Assembly: GCA_046582185.1 (NCBI GenBank)
Contig: JAYGEX010000007.1
Location: 74,106-138,105 of the forward strand
From: GCA-002726655 sp046582185
GTDB taxonomy: Bacteria > Pseudomonadota > Gammaproteobacteria > Pseudomonadales > Azotimanducaceae
Direction: 5' to 3'
DNA: 64,000 nt
Position numbers and translations under genes: made by a program. Under the pieces are notes generated by a model that saw nothing but the letters and a program-made list of their open reading frames with translations, was not told the origin of the DNA and ran no database searches. Shown here piece by piece: positions 8,387 through 18,184 of this stretch; the stretch's first letter is position 1, and the number at the start of each line of letters is the position of its first letter.

Positions 8387-10459
8387 ATGAAAGATAATAT
8401 TTGTAATTTTCTGCGCCTGACTATTCCCGGCTTGTTGATGACAACGATCCTCAGCAATACGGTACTTTCCTCAGATGCGGAAACCATTTCTTACGATGTG
8501 AATTTTTTCGCTGCTTACAATCCAGTGACGGCCCTGGATATTGTGGAGCGGGTGCCTGGCTTCAAACTCCAGCGCCGGGATGGCCCAGGTGAACAAGAGA
8601 AAGTCAGAGGGTTTGGCAACAACGCCAGTGATGTGCTCATTAATGGTAAACGGCCCAGTACCAAGTCGACGCCCATCGAGAAGATCCTGGCGCGTTATTC
8701 CGCAGATTCCGTGGTTCGTGTTGACTTGATTCGAGGCGCGACTGGCGGCCTTGAGAGTTCGCAATCCAGCGTTGTGGTCAATGTCATTCTAAAAGCCAGG
8801 GATGGCCGGGGTTCAATTCCCTGGGATGCGAGTCTGAGTTTTGAGGATGGCAATGTCACGCCAGGTGGCAACATAACTTATGTGGGCAATCGAAATAACA
8901 CAGATTTCAGTATCGGTATCGAACTTGAAGAGTTTGACTATGAATATGGTGGTCCTGAAATCCTGACCAGTTCAATCGGCCCGGATGAGTATCGAGATGA
9001 ATCCGTTTTTGAGAACCCCAAAAAGGTGACCGGCACGGCAGACCTTGAACACCATTTGTTGAGTGGCGATAGCTTTCGCCTGAATATGCAACTTGTGTCC
9101 GGCGAATTTAGCCAGGGCGAAGACTCTGTACGACTTCCTGAAGGTGCCAACGATCCTGACCTGGTGCAACAACGAAACCTGGACGACGCAACTGAAGTTG
9201 AGCTTGGCGGAGACTACGAAAGAATGCTGTCTGGCAGCCTTCGGCTTAAAGCCATAGGTCTTGTCACAAGAAAAACATCAGACTTTAGTTCGACGCTGAC
9301 CCATATTCCTTTCCAGGGCGCGACTGAGGTCAGTGACTTCTCTTATGAGTCTGAGGAAGGTGAATCCATTGCGCGACTTGAGCTGAACTGGAGCGGCTGG
9401 CAATCACACATCATGCAATTTGGTGTCGAGATTGTAGAGAACTTTCTCGATAGTGAATCCATCCTGATATTCGACGATGGCCAGGGACCGGTTGGAATCC
9501 CTCTGCCCGGTGGCAACGCCAGAGTGGAAGAGCTGCGGGGAGAATTTTCTATCACCGATAGCTGGACCTTGTCAGACAGATTAACGTTAGATTTTGGTCT
9601 CGCATTTGAAATCTCAGAGATTGAGCAAAGTGGCGATACAGAACAGGTAAGAGATTTTAGCTATGCCAAACCCTCCATTGCCGCTACATTTTCTCCGACA
9701 GCAATCACCCAATGGCGCTTTAAACTCAAGCGGGAAGTCGGTCAATTGGACTTCTTTGATTTCGTCAGCTCCGCGAACTTTGAAGATGGCGACGGCGATC
9801 TGAATCTGGGGAATCCCAACCTTAAACCCGAGCAAACCTGGGTGTTGGAGATCGGCTTTGAACATCGCTTCGACAAGATTGGTGTTTTTGAATTCACACC
9901 TTTTTACCATGTTATTGACGATGTGGAAGACCTTCTTCCAATCAGTGACATGTATGCCGCTCCCGGCAATATCGGTGATGGAGAACGTTGGGGCTTCAGC
10001 ACTAGCCTGACGACCAGCCTGGATTTTATAAAGATCAAAAATGGCCGACTGGACGCTTCTTATGCCTGGCAAGATTCTTCAGTCACAGACCCGGTAACCG
10101 GAGATGATCGTGCCCTGTCGGGTGAAGCTCCCTGGCAATACGAAATAGCATTGCGCAAGGACGTTCCTTCCGTGAAGCTGAGTTATGGTCTCAATTACAC
10201 AGAAAACGATGTTGAGACGCTTTATGGACTGGATGATATTGTTATCGAGACTTACGTCCCGGGATTGTCCGCCTTTCTCGAAAAAACATTCGGCAGCTAT
10301 AAGATACGCTTTAACGCTTTCAACTTATTGAGTCAGGGTGCGCATCGCCAAAGGCAGGTCTATGACACATCACGTGAATCAAACGTGATCCTGTTTACTG
10401 AGAGCCGCGTCAGTGACGATGACCCCTACTTCCAACTAGTCGCTAGTGGTACATTTTGA
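8387..10459 (+). CDS. TonB-dependent outer-membrane receptor
   Basis: 690 residues. A signal peptide (about residues 1-29) is followed by a plug domain (DIVERVPGFKLQRRDG, KVRGFGNNASDVLINGKRPSTKS, DLIRGATGGLESSQSSVVVNVILK) and a long beta-barrel with alternating aromatic strands, ending in phenylalanine as outer-membrane barrels do. It imports a ligand across the outer membrane using TonB energy; the ligand is unknown. The barrel resembles the OMP_b-brl type of receptors used for organic nutrients rather than classic siderophore receptors, which is a soft judgement. The following gene is an MFS transporter, so substrate could pass from one to the other. Confidence 0.88.
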   Translation: MKDNICNFLRLTIPGLLMTTILSNTVLSSDAETISYDVNFFAAYNPVTALDIVERVPGFKLQRRDGPGEQEKVRGFGNNASDVLINGKRPSTKSTPIEKILARYSADSVVRVDLIRGATGGLESSQSSVVVNVILKARDGRGSIPWDASLSFEDGNVTPGGNITYVGNRNNTDFSIGIELEEFDYEYGGPEILTSSIGPDEYRDESVFENPKKVTGTADLEHHLLSGDSFRLNMQLVSGEFSQGEDSVRLPEGANDPDLVQQRNLDDATEVELGGDYERMLSGSLRLKAIGLVTRKTSDFSSTLTHIPFQGATEVSDFSYESEEGESIARLELNWSGWQSHIMQFGVEIVENFLDSESILIFDDGQGPVGIPLPGGNARVEELRGEFSITDSWTLSDRLTLDFGLAFEISEIEQSGDTEQVRDFSYAKPSIAATFSPTAITQWRFKLKREVGQLDFFDFVSSANFEDGDGDLNLGNPNLKPEQTWVLEIGFEHRFDKIGVFEFTPFYHVIDDVEDLLPISDMYAAPGNIGDGERWGFSTSLTTSLDFIKIKNGRLDASYAWQDSSVTDPVTGDDRALSGEAPWQYEIALRKDVPSVKLSYGLNYTENDVETLYGLDDIVIETYVPGLSAFLEKTFGSYKIRFNAFNLLSQGAHRQRQVYDTSRESNVILFTESRVSDDDPYFQLVASGTF

Positions 10460-10654
10460 ATTGATTGGTGCAAGACTTGCCCTGATACCACTTTTCGACC
10501 CGGATTTTACAATTGAAAATACCGACAGGGAATTGTCGGTAGCGTCAGCCCGGTAGATGGTGATAGCAGAGCGACAGTATTGGCGCGGAAACAACGCTGG
10601 CAAGTATTAATAGTTCAGTGCACACTCGGCGGAAAGTAAAGTTCCGGGGATATC

Positions 10655-11902
10655 ATGGCTCGAATTCAGCGCTGGTTGGTCATGGCCATTTTGTGCTTTT
10701 CGGGTGGCATTATTTTTATGCTCCCCTTTCTGCGAGAGGTGTATTACATACCCATGCAGGAAGCTTTTGGTTATGACAACCTGCAAATGGGCATTTTGAT
10801 CAGTGTTTTTGGCGGCGCATCTTTACTCACCTACTTCCCTGGCGGTTGGATAGCTGACCAATATTCGCCCCGTAAATTAATCACCGGCTCTCTCCTGGCG
10901 ACCGGTGTGGCTGGTCTTTACTTCGCCAGCTTCCCCTCCTACGGCATCAGTATTGCCATCCACGGCTTCTGGGGAGTCTGCATCTCGCTGGTCTTTTGGG
11001 GAGCAATGATCAAAGCCACGCGCGAATGGGCACCCGCAGAGGAACAGGGTCGGGCTTTTGGGATTCTCGAAAGTGGACGCGGCGTCTCGGAAGTGCTCAG
11101 CTCTACGGTATTTCTCGCGATTTTTGCCTGGCTGGGCAGCAACGCCACCGCTCTGTCACAGGTCATTAACCTCTTTGCAGTCACCAACATCGCATTGGCA
11201 ATTCTGGCATGGTTCATCCTTGAGGACTCAAGTGTAGAAATCGAAGAAACAGCTCAAAGTCAGGTAGGATTGGCTGAGGTAATTGCTGTCCTAAAAATGC
11301 CAACAGTCTGGCTCATTTCTATTGTGGTGTTAACGGCCTACAGCGCCTATTGGGGTGCATACTATTTTGCACCCTATGCGACAGATGCCTATGGGCTTTC
11401 TGTGGTACTTGGCGCTTCTGTCGCTGTAGGCAAGATGTGGCTTAAGCCCATTGCCGCCATCTCAGCAGGATTCATCGCAGACAAGATAGGGGTATCCAAA
11501 ACGGTATTTGGGTTTTTTATAATCATGACACTGGGTTTTATAGTATTCAGTTTATTGCCCGGTGGCCCCGGCTACCTCATCATGATGCTGGTTAACGCAA
11601 GCATCGTCTCGCTCGCCATATTTGCCCTGCGCGGAATTTATTTTGCGCTGTTGGAGGAGGGTGGCATTTCGCCTGCCGTCACCGGAACTGCAGCCGGAGT
11701 GATTTCTGCTATCGGATTTACGCCTGATGTTTTTATGCCCTTGCTCGGTGGCATGTTGCTGGACGCCTATCCAGGAGCAGAGGGTTATCGTTATTTTTAT
11801 GGGGTCATTGCACTCATGTGTGCTGGCGGCAGTCTGGCAGCCTGGGGCATTATGCGAAGTTCGACGCAACTTGTCGCCGAGCAGAAAGCAATAGTAGCCT
11901 GA
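10655..11902 (+). CDS. MFS transporter beside a Rieske oxygenase
   Basis: 415 residues with twelve predicted membrane segments. The motif SLLTYFPGGWIADQYSPRKLI between helices 2 and 3 is the conserved MFS loop A. The start has a GGGGA ribosome binding site. Only 19 bp separate its stop from the Rieske oxygenase start, so the two are probably co-transcribed and the transporter may bring in the oxygenase substrate. Length and layout are normal for the family; the substrate cannot be read. Confidence 0.88.
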   Translation: MARIQRWLVMAILCFSGGIIFMLPFLREVYYIPMQEAFGYDNLQMGILISVFGGASLLTYFPGGWIADQYSPRKLITGSLLATGVAGLYFASFPSYGISIAIHGFWGVCISLVFWGAMIKATREWAPAEEQGRAFGILESGRGVSEVLSSTVFLAIFAWLGSNATALSQVINLFAVTNIALAILAWFILEDSSVEIEETAQSQVGLAEVIAVLKMPTVWLISIVVLTAYSAYWGAYYFAPYATDAYGLSVVLGASVAVGKMWLKPIAAISAGFIADKIGVSKTVFGFFIIMTLGFIVFSLLPGGPGYLIMMLVNASIVSLAIFALRGIYFALLEEGGISPAVTGTAAGVISAIGFTPDVFMPLLGGMLLDAYPGAEGYRYFYGVIALMCAGGSLAAWGIMRSSTQLVAEQKAIVA

Positions 11903-11921
11903 TAGCAGATCGGAGAACGCC

Positions 11922-13103
11922 ATGTCTGATAAAAAGTCTGATAAAAAGTCTGATACAAACTCAATCGACAGCTCAGGAAAGTTGGAGCGCACCCTGCCGA
12001 GTTCCTGGTACTTGAACGAAGAGATTTTTAATCTGGAGCGTGAGCACATTTTTATGTACGAATGGGTGTGCGTACTTCGGGAGGAACAAATCCCCAATTC
12101 CGGAGACCACAAGGTTCTGGATGTCTATGGTGAAAGTATATTACTAGTCCGCAACAAACAGGGAGAGCTAAGGGGCTTCTACAATGTTTGTCGTCACCGG
12201 GGCGCCAGGCTGTGTCCTGCAGGTGAGCAGGAAATATCGAATGATCGATTACCGGTGAAAGGTGGTGTGGTGGGAGGACGTATTGTATGTCCCTATCATG
12301 CCTGGTCCTATGATCTGGATGGTCAACTGCAAGGTGCCCGCCATATGAACCCGGATATGGGATTTAACATCGAAGACGTGCAATTACACAAGGTTGGTTG
12401 CGAAAGTTGGGGTGGCTTTGTCTTTATTCATCTTTCACCGCGAAAGGCTGAGCCCTTTGCAGACTTCATCGAAAAATGCGCCGAACGATTCCAGCGTTAT
12501 CCCCTTTCAGAATTGAGGATTGCAAGAACTATACGTTATCACGTGAATGCAAACTGGAAGGTATTGTGTGAAAACTACAATGAGTGTTACCACTGCGGCC
12601 CAGTACACCCCGAATTGTGCAAACTGGTCCCGGTATTTCTGGAAGCCGGTGGCTCTGGTCTGGATTGGGAGCGTGGCATCCCGCACCGCGAAGGGGCTAC
12701 CACTTTCACTGAGTCTGGAACCACAAATCGACGGAGCTTTCCGGGGCTGAATGAGGATGAAAAGTCACGTCACAAGGGCGACCTGGTTTACCCCAACCTT
12801 TTTCTCAGCCTGGCAAGCGACCATGTGGCAGTCTTTATATTACATGCCCAGGGCGCGGATAAAACCATCATTGACTGCCATTTCCTGTTTGAGACGCACG
12901 AGATCAACAAACTGGATTTTGATCCTTCAGATGCGGTGGACTTCTGGCATTTGGTCAACCGTCAGGATTGGAGTATTTGTGAGGTGGTGCAAAAAGGCAT
13001 GCATGCACGCGTCCACGATCGGGGTGTGTTTTCACCCATGGAAGATTGGAATTTGGATATACGCCGATATGTAACAGACCGTATAGGACAGTTTGTGGAC
13101 TAA
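11922..13103 (+). CDS. Rieske ring-hydroxylating-type oxygenase alpha subunit (GbcA/Stc2-like group)
   Basis: 393 residues. The Rieske [2Fe-2S] ligands are C90-x-H92 (CRHRGARLCP) and C123-x2-H126 (CPYHAWSYD); the mononuclear iron site follows in ENYNECYHCGPVHPELC. That last block resembles the alpha subunits that attack quaternary amines such as glycine betaine, stachydrine and carnitine, rather than classical aromatic dioxygenases. The N-terminus carries a lysine/serine/aspartate repeat from a 12-bp DNA repeat. The reductase partner is not in the window. The gene ends convergently on the flavoprotein gene, overlapping by a few bases. Confidence 0.87.
   Translation: MSDKKSDKKSDTNSIDSSGKLERTLPSSWYLNEEIFNLEREHIFMYEWVCVLREEQIPNSGDHKVLDVYGESILLVRNKQGELRGFYNVCRHRGARLCPAGEQEISNDRLPVKGGVVGGRIVCPYHAWSYDLDGQLQGARHMNPDMGFNIEDVQLHKVGCESWGGFVFIHLSPRKAEPFADFIEKCAERFQRYPLSELRIARTIRYHVNANWKVLCENYNECYHCGPVHPELCKLVPVFLEAGGSGLDWERGIPHREGATTFTESGTTNRRSFPGLNEDEKSRHKGDLVYPNLFLSLASDHVAVFILHAQGADKTIIDCHFLFETHEINKLDFDPSDAVDFWHLVNRQDWSICEVVQKGMHARVHDRGVFSPMEDWNLDIRRYVTDRIGQFVD
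11925..11960 (+). repeat. In-frame 12-bp tandem repeat at the start of the Rieske gene
   Basis: The unit TCTGATAAAAAG occurs twice perfectly and a third time as TCTGATACAAAC directly after the start codon, encoding SDKKSDKKSDTN. The unit is a multiple of three, so changes in copy number would lengthen or shorten the N-terminal tail without shifting frame. Confidence 0.85.
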
Positions 13104-15184
13104 ATCACAGCGCCGGGCACATGATCTGCTACCGGGATATCTCGTAGATACAAGGGGTTGTCGGCGTGGTCCAGTTGTTGGGCATAGGCATGACCCGCGT
13201 AAACGGCATGGACCAGCGCCCCCGCGGCCAGAGCATCACCAATCCGGTCCACTGATTTGATGCCAACATCAGCAAACTCCTCGCTGCGGGACATCACATT
13301 CTGAAATAATTTATCGTTTGGCAGGCGCAAACCAACAATAATCACGGAGCGAACCGCCAATATCTGTTCCTCGCCGGTAAAGATGTTGTTAAGCATCGCT
13401 TGCTCCCCGTCAAATCTGGTTAAGAGAGACTGGGTATTGATCGAGACATGGTGTTTGTGTAAGGCCTGGTGTACGAAAGGTTGCTCGTTCGTCATAACTG
13501 TCCAGGCCGATGCGTGGCCGGCCGGGGTTGCGTAGACAACATCAAGGCCCTGGATTGCCAGATATTCTGCAATGACGCCGCCCATGTAATAGTTGTCAAA
13601 GTCATATATCAGCACAGCACCTTCCGGAATAATCCCATCGGCGAGGTCATCCGGGGTATAGATCCCGGGGCCCACTAATTCACCCTGAGGTATTTCCAGG
13701 GATGAGTATAACGACCGGGTCCAGTGGGCACCGGTAGCGATGGCGATACGTTGATGGTCCAGCGCGAGAATTTCGTCCACACCGAGCTCACTACTGGTAA
13801 ATAGATCAACATTTCCCATCTGCCTGAGCGCATATAATCGGTAATCACGCACTCTACCCCAGGTACTCAATCCAGGTAGGGACGTCTCAAACTTCAATCG
13901 CCCGCCCATCTCCGGGGTGCTTTCGGCAATGGTGACATGGTAACCGCGCTTCGCGGCTATGAGGCCCGCCTCGAGTCCGGCCGGTCCTCCGCCAACAATG
14001 AGGATGCGGTCATCGCTTCCTGCTTTTTGCACGCGCTCTGGATGCCAGCCTTTACGCCACTCCTCACCCACAGTGGCATTTTGCGTGCAGCGTACCGGCA
14101 CGCCATCATGCCAACTGGAAATGCAAATATTGCAGCCGATACATTCTCGAATTTCATCTTCTCTCCCCTCTTTAATTTTGTTGGGAAGAAAAGGGTCAGC
14201 TATGGACGGCCTGGCCCCGCCGATCAGATCCAGTACGCCTCGATTGATCTGAGAAACCATGACGTCTGGGGATGTGAAACGGCCAACGCCCACCACAGGT
14301 CTACTGGTCACACTTTTTACAAAATCAATGACCGGCTCATGTGAACCTTCGTCCAGAAATCGTGAGGCACCGCAATCGGTTGGACTGGAATCCATTTTCA
14401 CATCCCAGAGGTCAGGCAAATCACCAAGTAGTGTGACCACCTCGTGCGCCTGCGACTCAAAATGGTCGCTGGGCTTGGCACGCAATTCTTCAAGTGAGAT
14501 GCGCAGCGCCACCGCACAGGTGGTGCCCACTGCCTCCTTCGTTGCTTCTATCAACTCCCGCACAAACCGGGTACGGTTTTCCACCGAGCCGCCATAACTA
14601 TCGGTCCGATGATTGTATTCTTCCAGCAGGAATTCGTACCCCAGATAACCCATGCCAGCATATATATAAACAATATCGAAGCCAGCGCTGCGCGCACGCA
14701 GGGCGGCATTCACCTGCCAGCTAATGACATCACGAATATCTTTGTTATCCATTATTCGTGGACGTAAATTACCCATGAACCCCACATGAGTTGCAGCCCA
14801 GGGTATTCCGGACGGCGAGTAGGGGGCAATCCGCGATGTGCGATTCATGACCGCTGCACCACCATGCCACAACTCAATAGCCGCCAGAGCACCATACTCG
14901 TGGATAGCCTCGCAACTCATCGCGTGTGAGCGGATGTCGTTGTCATCCCATAACCGTGCAAAAGGCAAGGGGCTGTCATCAGAGGAAGGGTGAGTCGACA
15001 CCGCGCCAGTTGATACCACGCCCCAACCGCCTTCTGCTTTAATGCCGCGAAAAGCAGCTCTAACTCTCGGGTTGGATTCGGTCATGCCGCTGGCGTGGGG
15101 TACCTGGTAAAAGCGGTTTGGTGCCAGGACCGGACCAATCTTTACCGGATCAAATAGAATTTTGTAACGTGGATTCATTTTCAT
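13100..15184 (-). CDS. Trimethylamine-dehydrogenase-like OYE/FAD flavoprotein
   Basis: 694 residues in the trimethylamine dehydrogenase/2,4-dienoyl-CoA reductase architecture: an FMN-binding TIM barrel (about 1-340), a [4Fe-4S] motif (CIGCNICISSW with a later C before TQNATVGEEW), then a dinucleotide-binding domain (ILIVGGGPAGLEAG). It resembles trimethylamine dehydrogenase closely, but the cysteine that covalently binds FMN there is Ala31 here (RFYQVPHASG). The barrel residues I recall as forming the amine pocket are only partly kept. It probably demethylates or oxidises another N-methylated compound; N-methylproline demethylase (StcD)-like enzymes are an alternative. A sodium:solute symporter lies 88 bp upstream on the same strand. 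Confidence 0.82.
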   Translation of the reverse strand: MKMNPRYKILFDPVKIGPVLAPNRFYQVPHASGMTESNPRVRAAFRGIKAEGGWGVVSTGAVSTHPSSDDSPLPFARLWDDNDIRSHAMSCEAIHEYGALAAIELWHGGAAVMNRTSRIAPYSPSGIPWAATHVGFMGNLRPRIMDNKDIRDVISWQVNAALRARSAGFDIVYIYAGMGYLGYEFLLEEYNHRTDSYGGSVENRTRFVRELIEATKEAVGTTCAVALRISLEELRAKPSDHFESQAHEVVTLLGDLPDLWDVKMDSSPTDCGASRFLDEGSHEPVIDFVKSVTSRPVVGVGRFTSPDVMVSQINRGVLDLIGGARPSIADPFLPNKIKEGREDEIRECIGCNICISSWHDGVPVRCTQNATVGEEWRKGWHPERVQKAGSDDRILIVGGGPAGLEAGLIAAKRGYHVTIAESTPEMGGRLKFETSLPGLSTWGRVRDYRLYALRQMGNVDLFTSSELGVDEILALDHQRIAIATGAHWTRSLYSSLEIPQGELVGPGIYTPDDLADGIIPEGAVLIYDFDNYYMGGVIAEYLAIQGLDVVYATPAGHASAWTVMTNEQPFVHQALHKHHVSINTQSLLTRFDGEQAMLNNIFTGEEQILAVRSVIIVGLRLPNDKLFQNVMSRSEEFADVGIKSVDRIGDALAAGALVHAVYAGHAYAQQLDHADNPLYLRDIPVADHVPGAVI

Positions 15185-15272
15185 ATTGAATTCCGATATC
15201 TTGATCGTTCAGTTAACGTCCGCCGGTTTCTTTTACTCGTAAATAATCAGAAATCTCATGACAACGGCGAAG

Positions 15273-16739
15273 TTATAAGCCCGTTTTGCCAAGAATACCC
15301 AATCGGTCGGTTAGCTCAATTTCCTGCCCGTCACTCGCAATAAGCGGGCGTGGTGGATCAATTTTCTGCGTGAGTGGCGTCACGATGAGCATTGTCAGCA
15401 GGCAGGCACCCATGCCTAGCAGGTCTCCTGGAAATTCAGGCCACATCAATTGTGATGTAAACCAGACGAGCATGCCAGCTAACATTGCCGCAAGAGCTCC
15501 AGTACGATTTGCAGCCTGCCACCAGATTCCCAGGACGAAGGGGACAATTACCGCTGCAAGCAGGATGGCGTTTGCATCGAGGATAAGGTTATAAATTGCC
15601 TGGACCTTCAAAGCGATGACCGCGGCAATAACGCCAACCACAGGAATTGATATGCGGGCCCAGATCAATCTTCTATGTTCATCTGCATCCGGCCAAAAGA
15701 CTGGCAGGATGTTCTTGCTGATGATACTTGAAGCTGACAGCAGGGCACTATCAGCACTACTCATGATCGCCGCTAACAATGCGCCGACGAATATCGCCAT
15801 CAGGATGGGGTGCAGGTGTTCCTTTGCCAGTGTCGGGATGACGGTTTGCTGATCTTCTATCCCTGGCATCGAAACACTGGCAAGAAGACCCAACATGACT
15901 GGCATCATTGCGATAGCGAAAAAGCCAATGCTACCGATATAAAATGCATTCTGGGCAACCCGTTCGCTGCTGGCAGAGAGGCCGCGCTGCAACAATGATT
16001 GGCTGGCAAGATTTGCTATGCCGATGATAGACCAGGCGCGAAGATACGCAAGCCATGACACGGCATCATTCGTTTCCGGCAGCATATGAAATTTTTCAGC
16101 AGGAACCGCCGACCAGGCTAAGGTCCAGCCACCCATGTCCACGATTACGACTGCCAGCAATATGATTAGCCCTACAACAATTACGATGAGTTGCACAAAA
16201 TCCGTGAGCACGACGGCCCACATACCACCGGCGGCTGTGTAGATAAGAACAATGGAACCACCAATGATAATTCCCCATTCGAGTGGCAGACCCGTAAGCG
16301 AATTGAGTACAACGCCAAATGCAACCATCAAAGCACCAGCCCAGCCGATGCTTGAAGACGCCATCGCAACGGCTGAAAACAATGCGGCGCTCATGCCAAA
16401 GCGAATTTCCATGAAGTCGATGACAGTCACAAGTTTTAAGCGGCGCACAATGCGGACTATCAGTAGCCCGACCAGTGCCAGGCCTATCGCTGCACCAAAT
16501 GGGTCTGCAATAACAGCCAGCAGCCCTCCGTGGTAAGTCATTCCAGAAACACCGAGCATAGAACCACCGCCAATCCATGTCGCCATGATAGTGGCGCTAC
16601 ACAACCACAGAGGTAGCGAGCGCCCGGCGATCATAAAGTCTTCCGGTGACGTTGACCGCCTGGCTGCATAGATACCGATGGCAAGCATGGCTGTTAAGTA
16701 CAAGCCAACGCCGGTGAAGATTATGTTTTGGTCTGTCAT
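15273..16739 (-). CDS. Sodium:solute symporter (SSS) family
   Basis: 488 residues with about thirteen membrane segments. Features typical of SSS proteins are the start (YLTAMLAIGIYAARRSTSPEDFMIAGRSLP), the helix-2 segment ATWIGGGSMLGVSG, and the sodium-site region GALLAAIMSSADSALLSASSI. The family includes carriers for proline, choline and other zwitterions, which suits the downstream amine-type flavoprotein (88 bp away, same strand) and the facing Rieske oxygenase. The substrate assignment is inference. Confidence 0.88.
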   Translation of the reverse strand: MTDQNIIFTGVGLYLTAMLAIGIYAARRSTSPEDFMIAGRSLPLWLCSATIMATWIGGGSMLGVSGMTYHGGLLAVIADPFGAAIGLALVGLLIVRIVRRLKLVTVIDFMEIRFGMSAALFSAVAMASSSIGWAGALMVAFGVVLNSLTGLPLEWGIIIGGSIVLIYTAAGGMWAVVLTDFVQLIVIVVGLIILLAVVIVDMGGWTLAWSAVPAEKFHMLPETNDAVSWLAYLRAWSIIGIANLASQSLLQRGLSASSERVAQNAFYIGSIGFFAIAMMPVMLGLLASVSMPGIEDQQTVIPTLAKEHLHPILMAIFVGALLAAIMSSADSALLSASSIISKNILPVFWPDADEHRRLIWARISIPVVGVIAAVIALKVQAIYNLILDANAILLAAVIVPFVLGIWWQAANRTGALAAMLAGMLVWFTSQLMWPEFPGDLLGMGACLLTMLIVTPLTQKIDPPRPLIASDGQEIELTDRLGILGKTGL

Positions 16740-16946
16740 TGACGGCTCAGGTTTTGATTTGGAGTGCGATCAAGTTACAACAAGTTGTTTACAGATACCT
16801 TTCTTGCCATGAATACACTGTCCACAACAATCTAGTTCGGTGCAGCCGCCAACCCCTCTCGCAGATATCGTTATGCGAGATAAGCGTTACAGGCCGACGC
16901 GAGGTATCGCCAAATTAGCTTTGACCAAAAGGGGGCGTCGTGGTTC

Positions 16947-18011
16947 TTATGCGCCTTTCAATCGGTTCACTGCAGCTTCTGCCAGATCTAACGAGCCTAT
17001 TATTCGGCCACGCAGTTCATCAAGGTCGACCCCTTCATGGCTTTTCTTGCCTTCGATATATCTGGCATAAACGCCGTGCACAATTGCAGCAGTCTTCCAA
17101 CGATTGAATCCGATATAGAAGTCTAATTGGGAAAGATCTCTGCCGGTTCGATCTTCATAGCGCTCTGCAAGGGCGTTTCTTGTTGGGAACCCAGGTGGAT
17201 AGGTAGGTGATTCAGGATTCCTTGCAATACCATCTCCAGGCTGCGGCCATTGATTTAGCGCATAGGCAAGATCAGCCAACGGGTCACCTAATGTGGAAAT
17301 TTCCCAATCGACCACGGCAGCAATAGTAGAGTCGGCGCCAATGAGACAATTATGTAAGCCATAGTCACCATGTACTACCCTGGCCATACCTTGTTCTGGC
17401 ATGTGATCCATAAAGTAATCTTTTAGCTCGTGTGCTCTCGGATCATCCAGTTGCGCGGGTTCCATTGAAGAAGTCCATGATCGATACCAGGTTTTTAGCT
17501 GACGACCGACGTAATTCTCTTTCTTACCCAGCTCACCCAACCCAATTTCGTCTGGGTCGAGGGCATGCAAATCTGCCAGACAGTCGATAAAGGAATGTGC
17601 CAGAATCGTTCGTCTTTCTTCGGGTATCCATTCTTCGGTTTCCACCGCTTTATACAGTGGGCGACCATCAATTAATCCCATAATGTAAAACCAGGCACCA
17701 ATGATGTCGGGACTCTCACAGAATCCTATTGCTTCGGGCACAGGGACAGCGGTTGGACCCAATGCAGAGATAAGTGACCATTCGCGGCCCATGTCGTGAG
17801 CCTTGGGCAATAAGACACCCTGTGGTGGGCGACGGATAACGGCTTGTTTGCCATTAGCATCATCAATTTGATAAGTAAGATTGGAGTGACCACCTTCCAG
17901 GCGAGTCCAGTTGAACGGCGGGGTCAATGCGATATTGTTCTCTTTGACCCAATTTTCCACCGCCGCTACATCATAGCCTTCCGGATTGGGGTCAAACGCT
18001 TTGTTCTCCAT
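16947..18011 (-). CDS. Phosphotransferase family protein (APH/ACAD10-type kinase)
   Basis: 354 residues of aminoglycoside-phosphotransferase fold. An N-lobe nucleotide loop (LEGGHSNLTYQI) precedes the catalytic loop HGDYGLHNCLI and the metal-binding VVDWEISTLGDPLADLAY. This subgroup commonly sits with acyl-CoA dehydrogenases and resembles the N-terminal part of ACAD10, where it is thought to phosphorylate a hydroxyacyl group; the substrate here is not known. It precedes the SSS/flavoprotein pair on the same strand after about 200 bp and is more likely a separate unit. Confidence 0.88.
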   Translation of the reverse strand: MENKAFDPNPEGYDVAAVENWVKENNIALTPPFNWTRLEGGHSNLTYQIDDANGKQAVIRRPPQGVLLPKAHDMGREWSLISALGPTAVPVPEAIGFCESPDIIGAWFYIMGLIDGRPLYKAVETEEWIPEERRTILAHSFIDCLADLHALDPDEIGLGELGKKENYVGRQLKTWYRSWTSSMEPAQLDDPRAHELKDYFMDHMPEQGMARVVHGDYGLHNCLIGADSTIAAVVDWEISTLGDPLADLAYALNQWPQPGDGIARNPESPTYPPGFPTRNALAERYEDRTGRDLSQLDFYIGFNRWKTAAIVHGVYARYIEGKKSHEGVDLDELRGRIIGSLDLAEAAVNRLKGA

Positions 18012-18115
18012 GATGTTACCAGCTTGTCGATTTTCGTGAGGGTCGTATTTATAGGGTTTCCAAGACAGAAAGTCGACCCTTCATTACTTTATTCTGTGGC
18101 GGGTTTAGGAATCCG

Positions 18116-18145
18116 GGGACAGTTTACCTATTTAATATCTGTCCC
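18116..18145. repeat. Inverted repeat GGGACAG ... CTGTCCC (REP-like)
   Basis: Perfect 7-bp arms at 18116-18122 and 18139-18145 enclose 16 bases (TTTACCTATTTAATAT). A close but partial copy of its left half recurs in reverse orientation at 25285-25304 (TTTACCTATT preceded by GGGGACGG). Such intergenic palindromes in Gammaproteobacteria are often mobilised by RAYT-type transposases; that link is inferred. Confidence 0.7.
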
Positions 18146-18184
18146 ACGATTCCCCAGGGCCTCGCGGAGAATTGATCTGAGATG

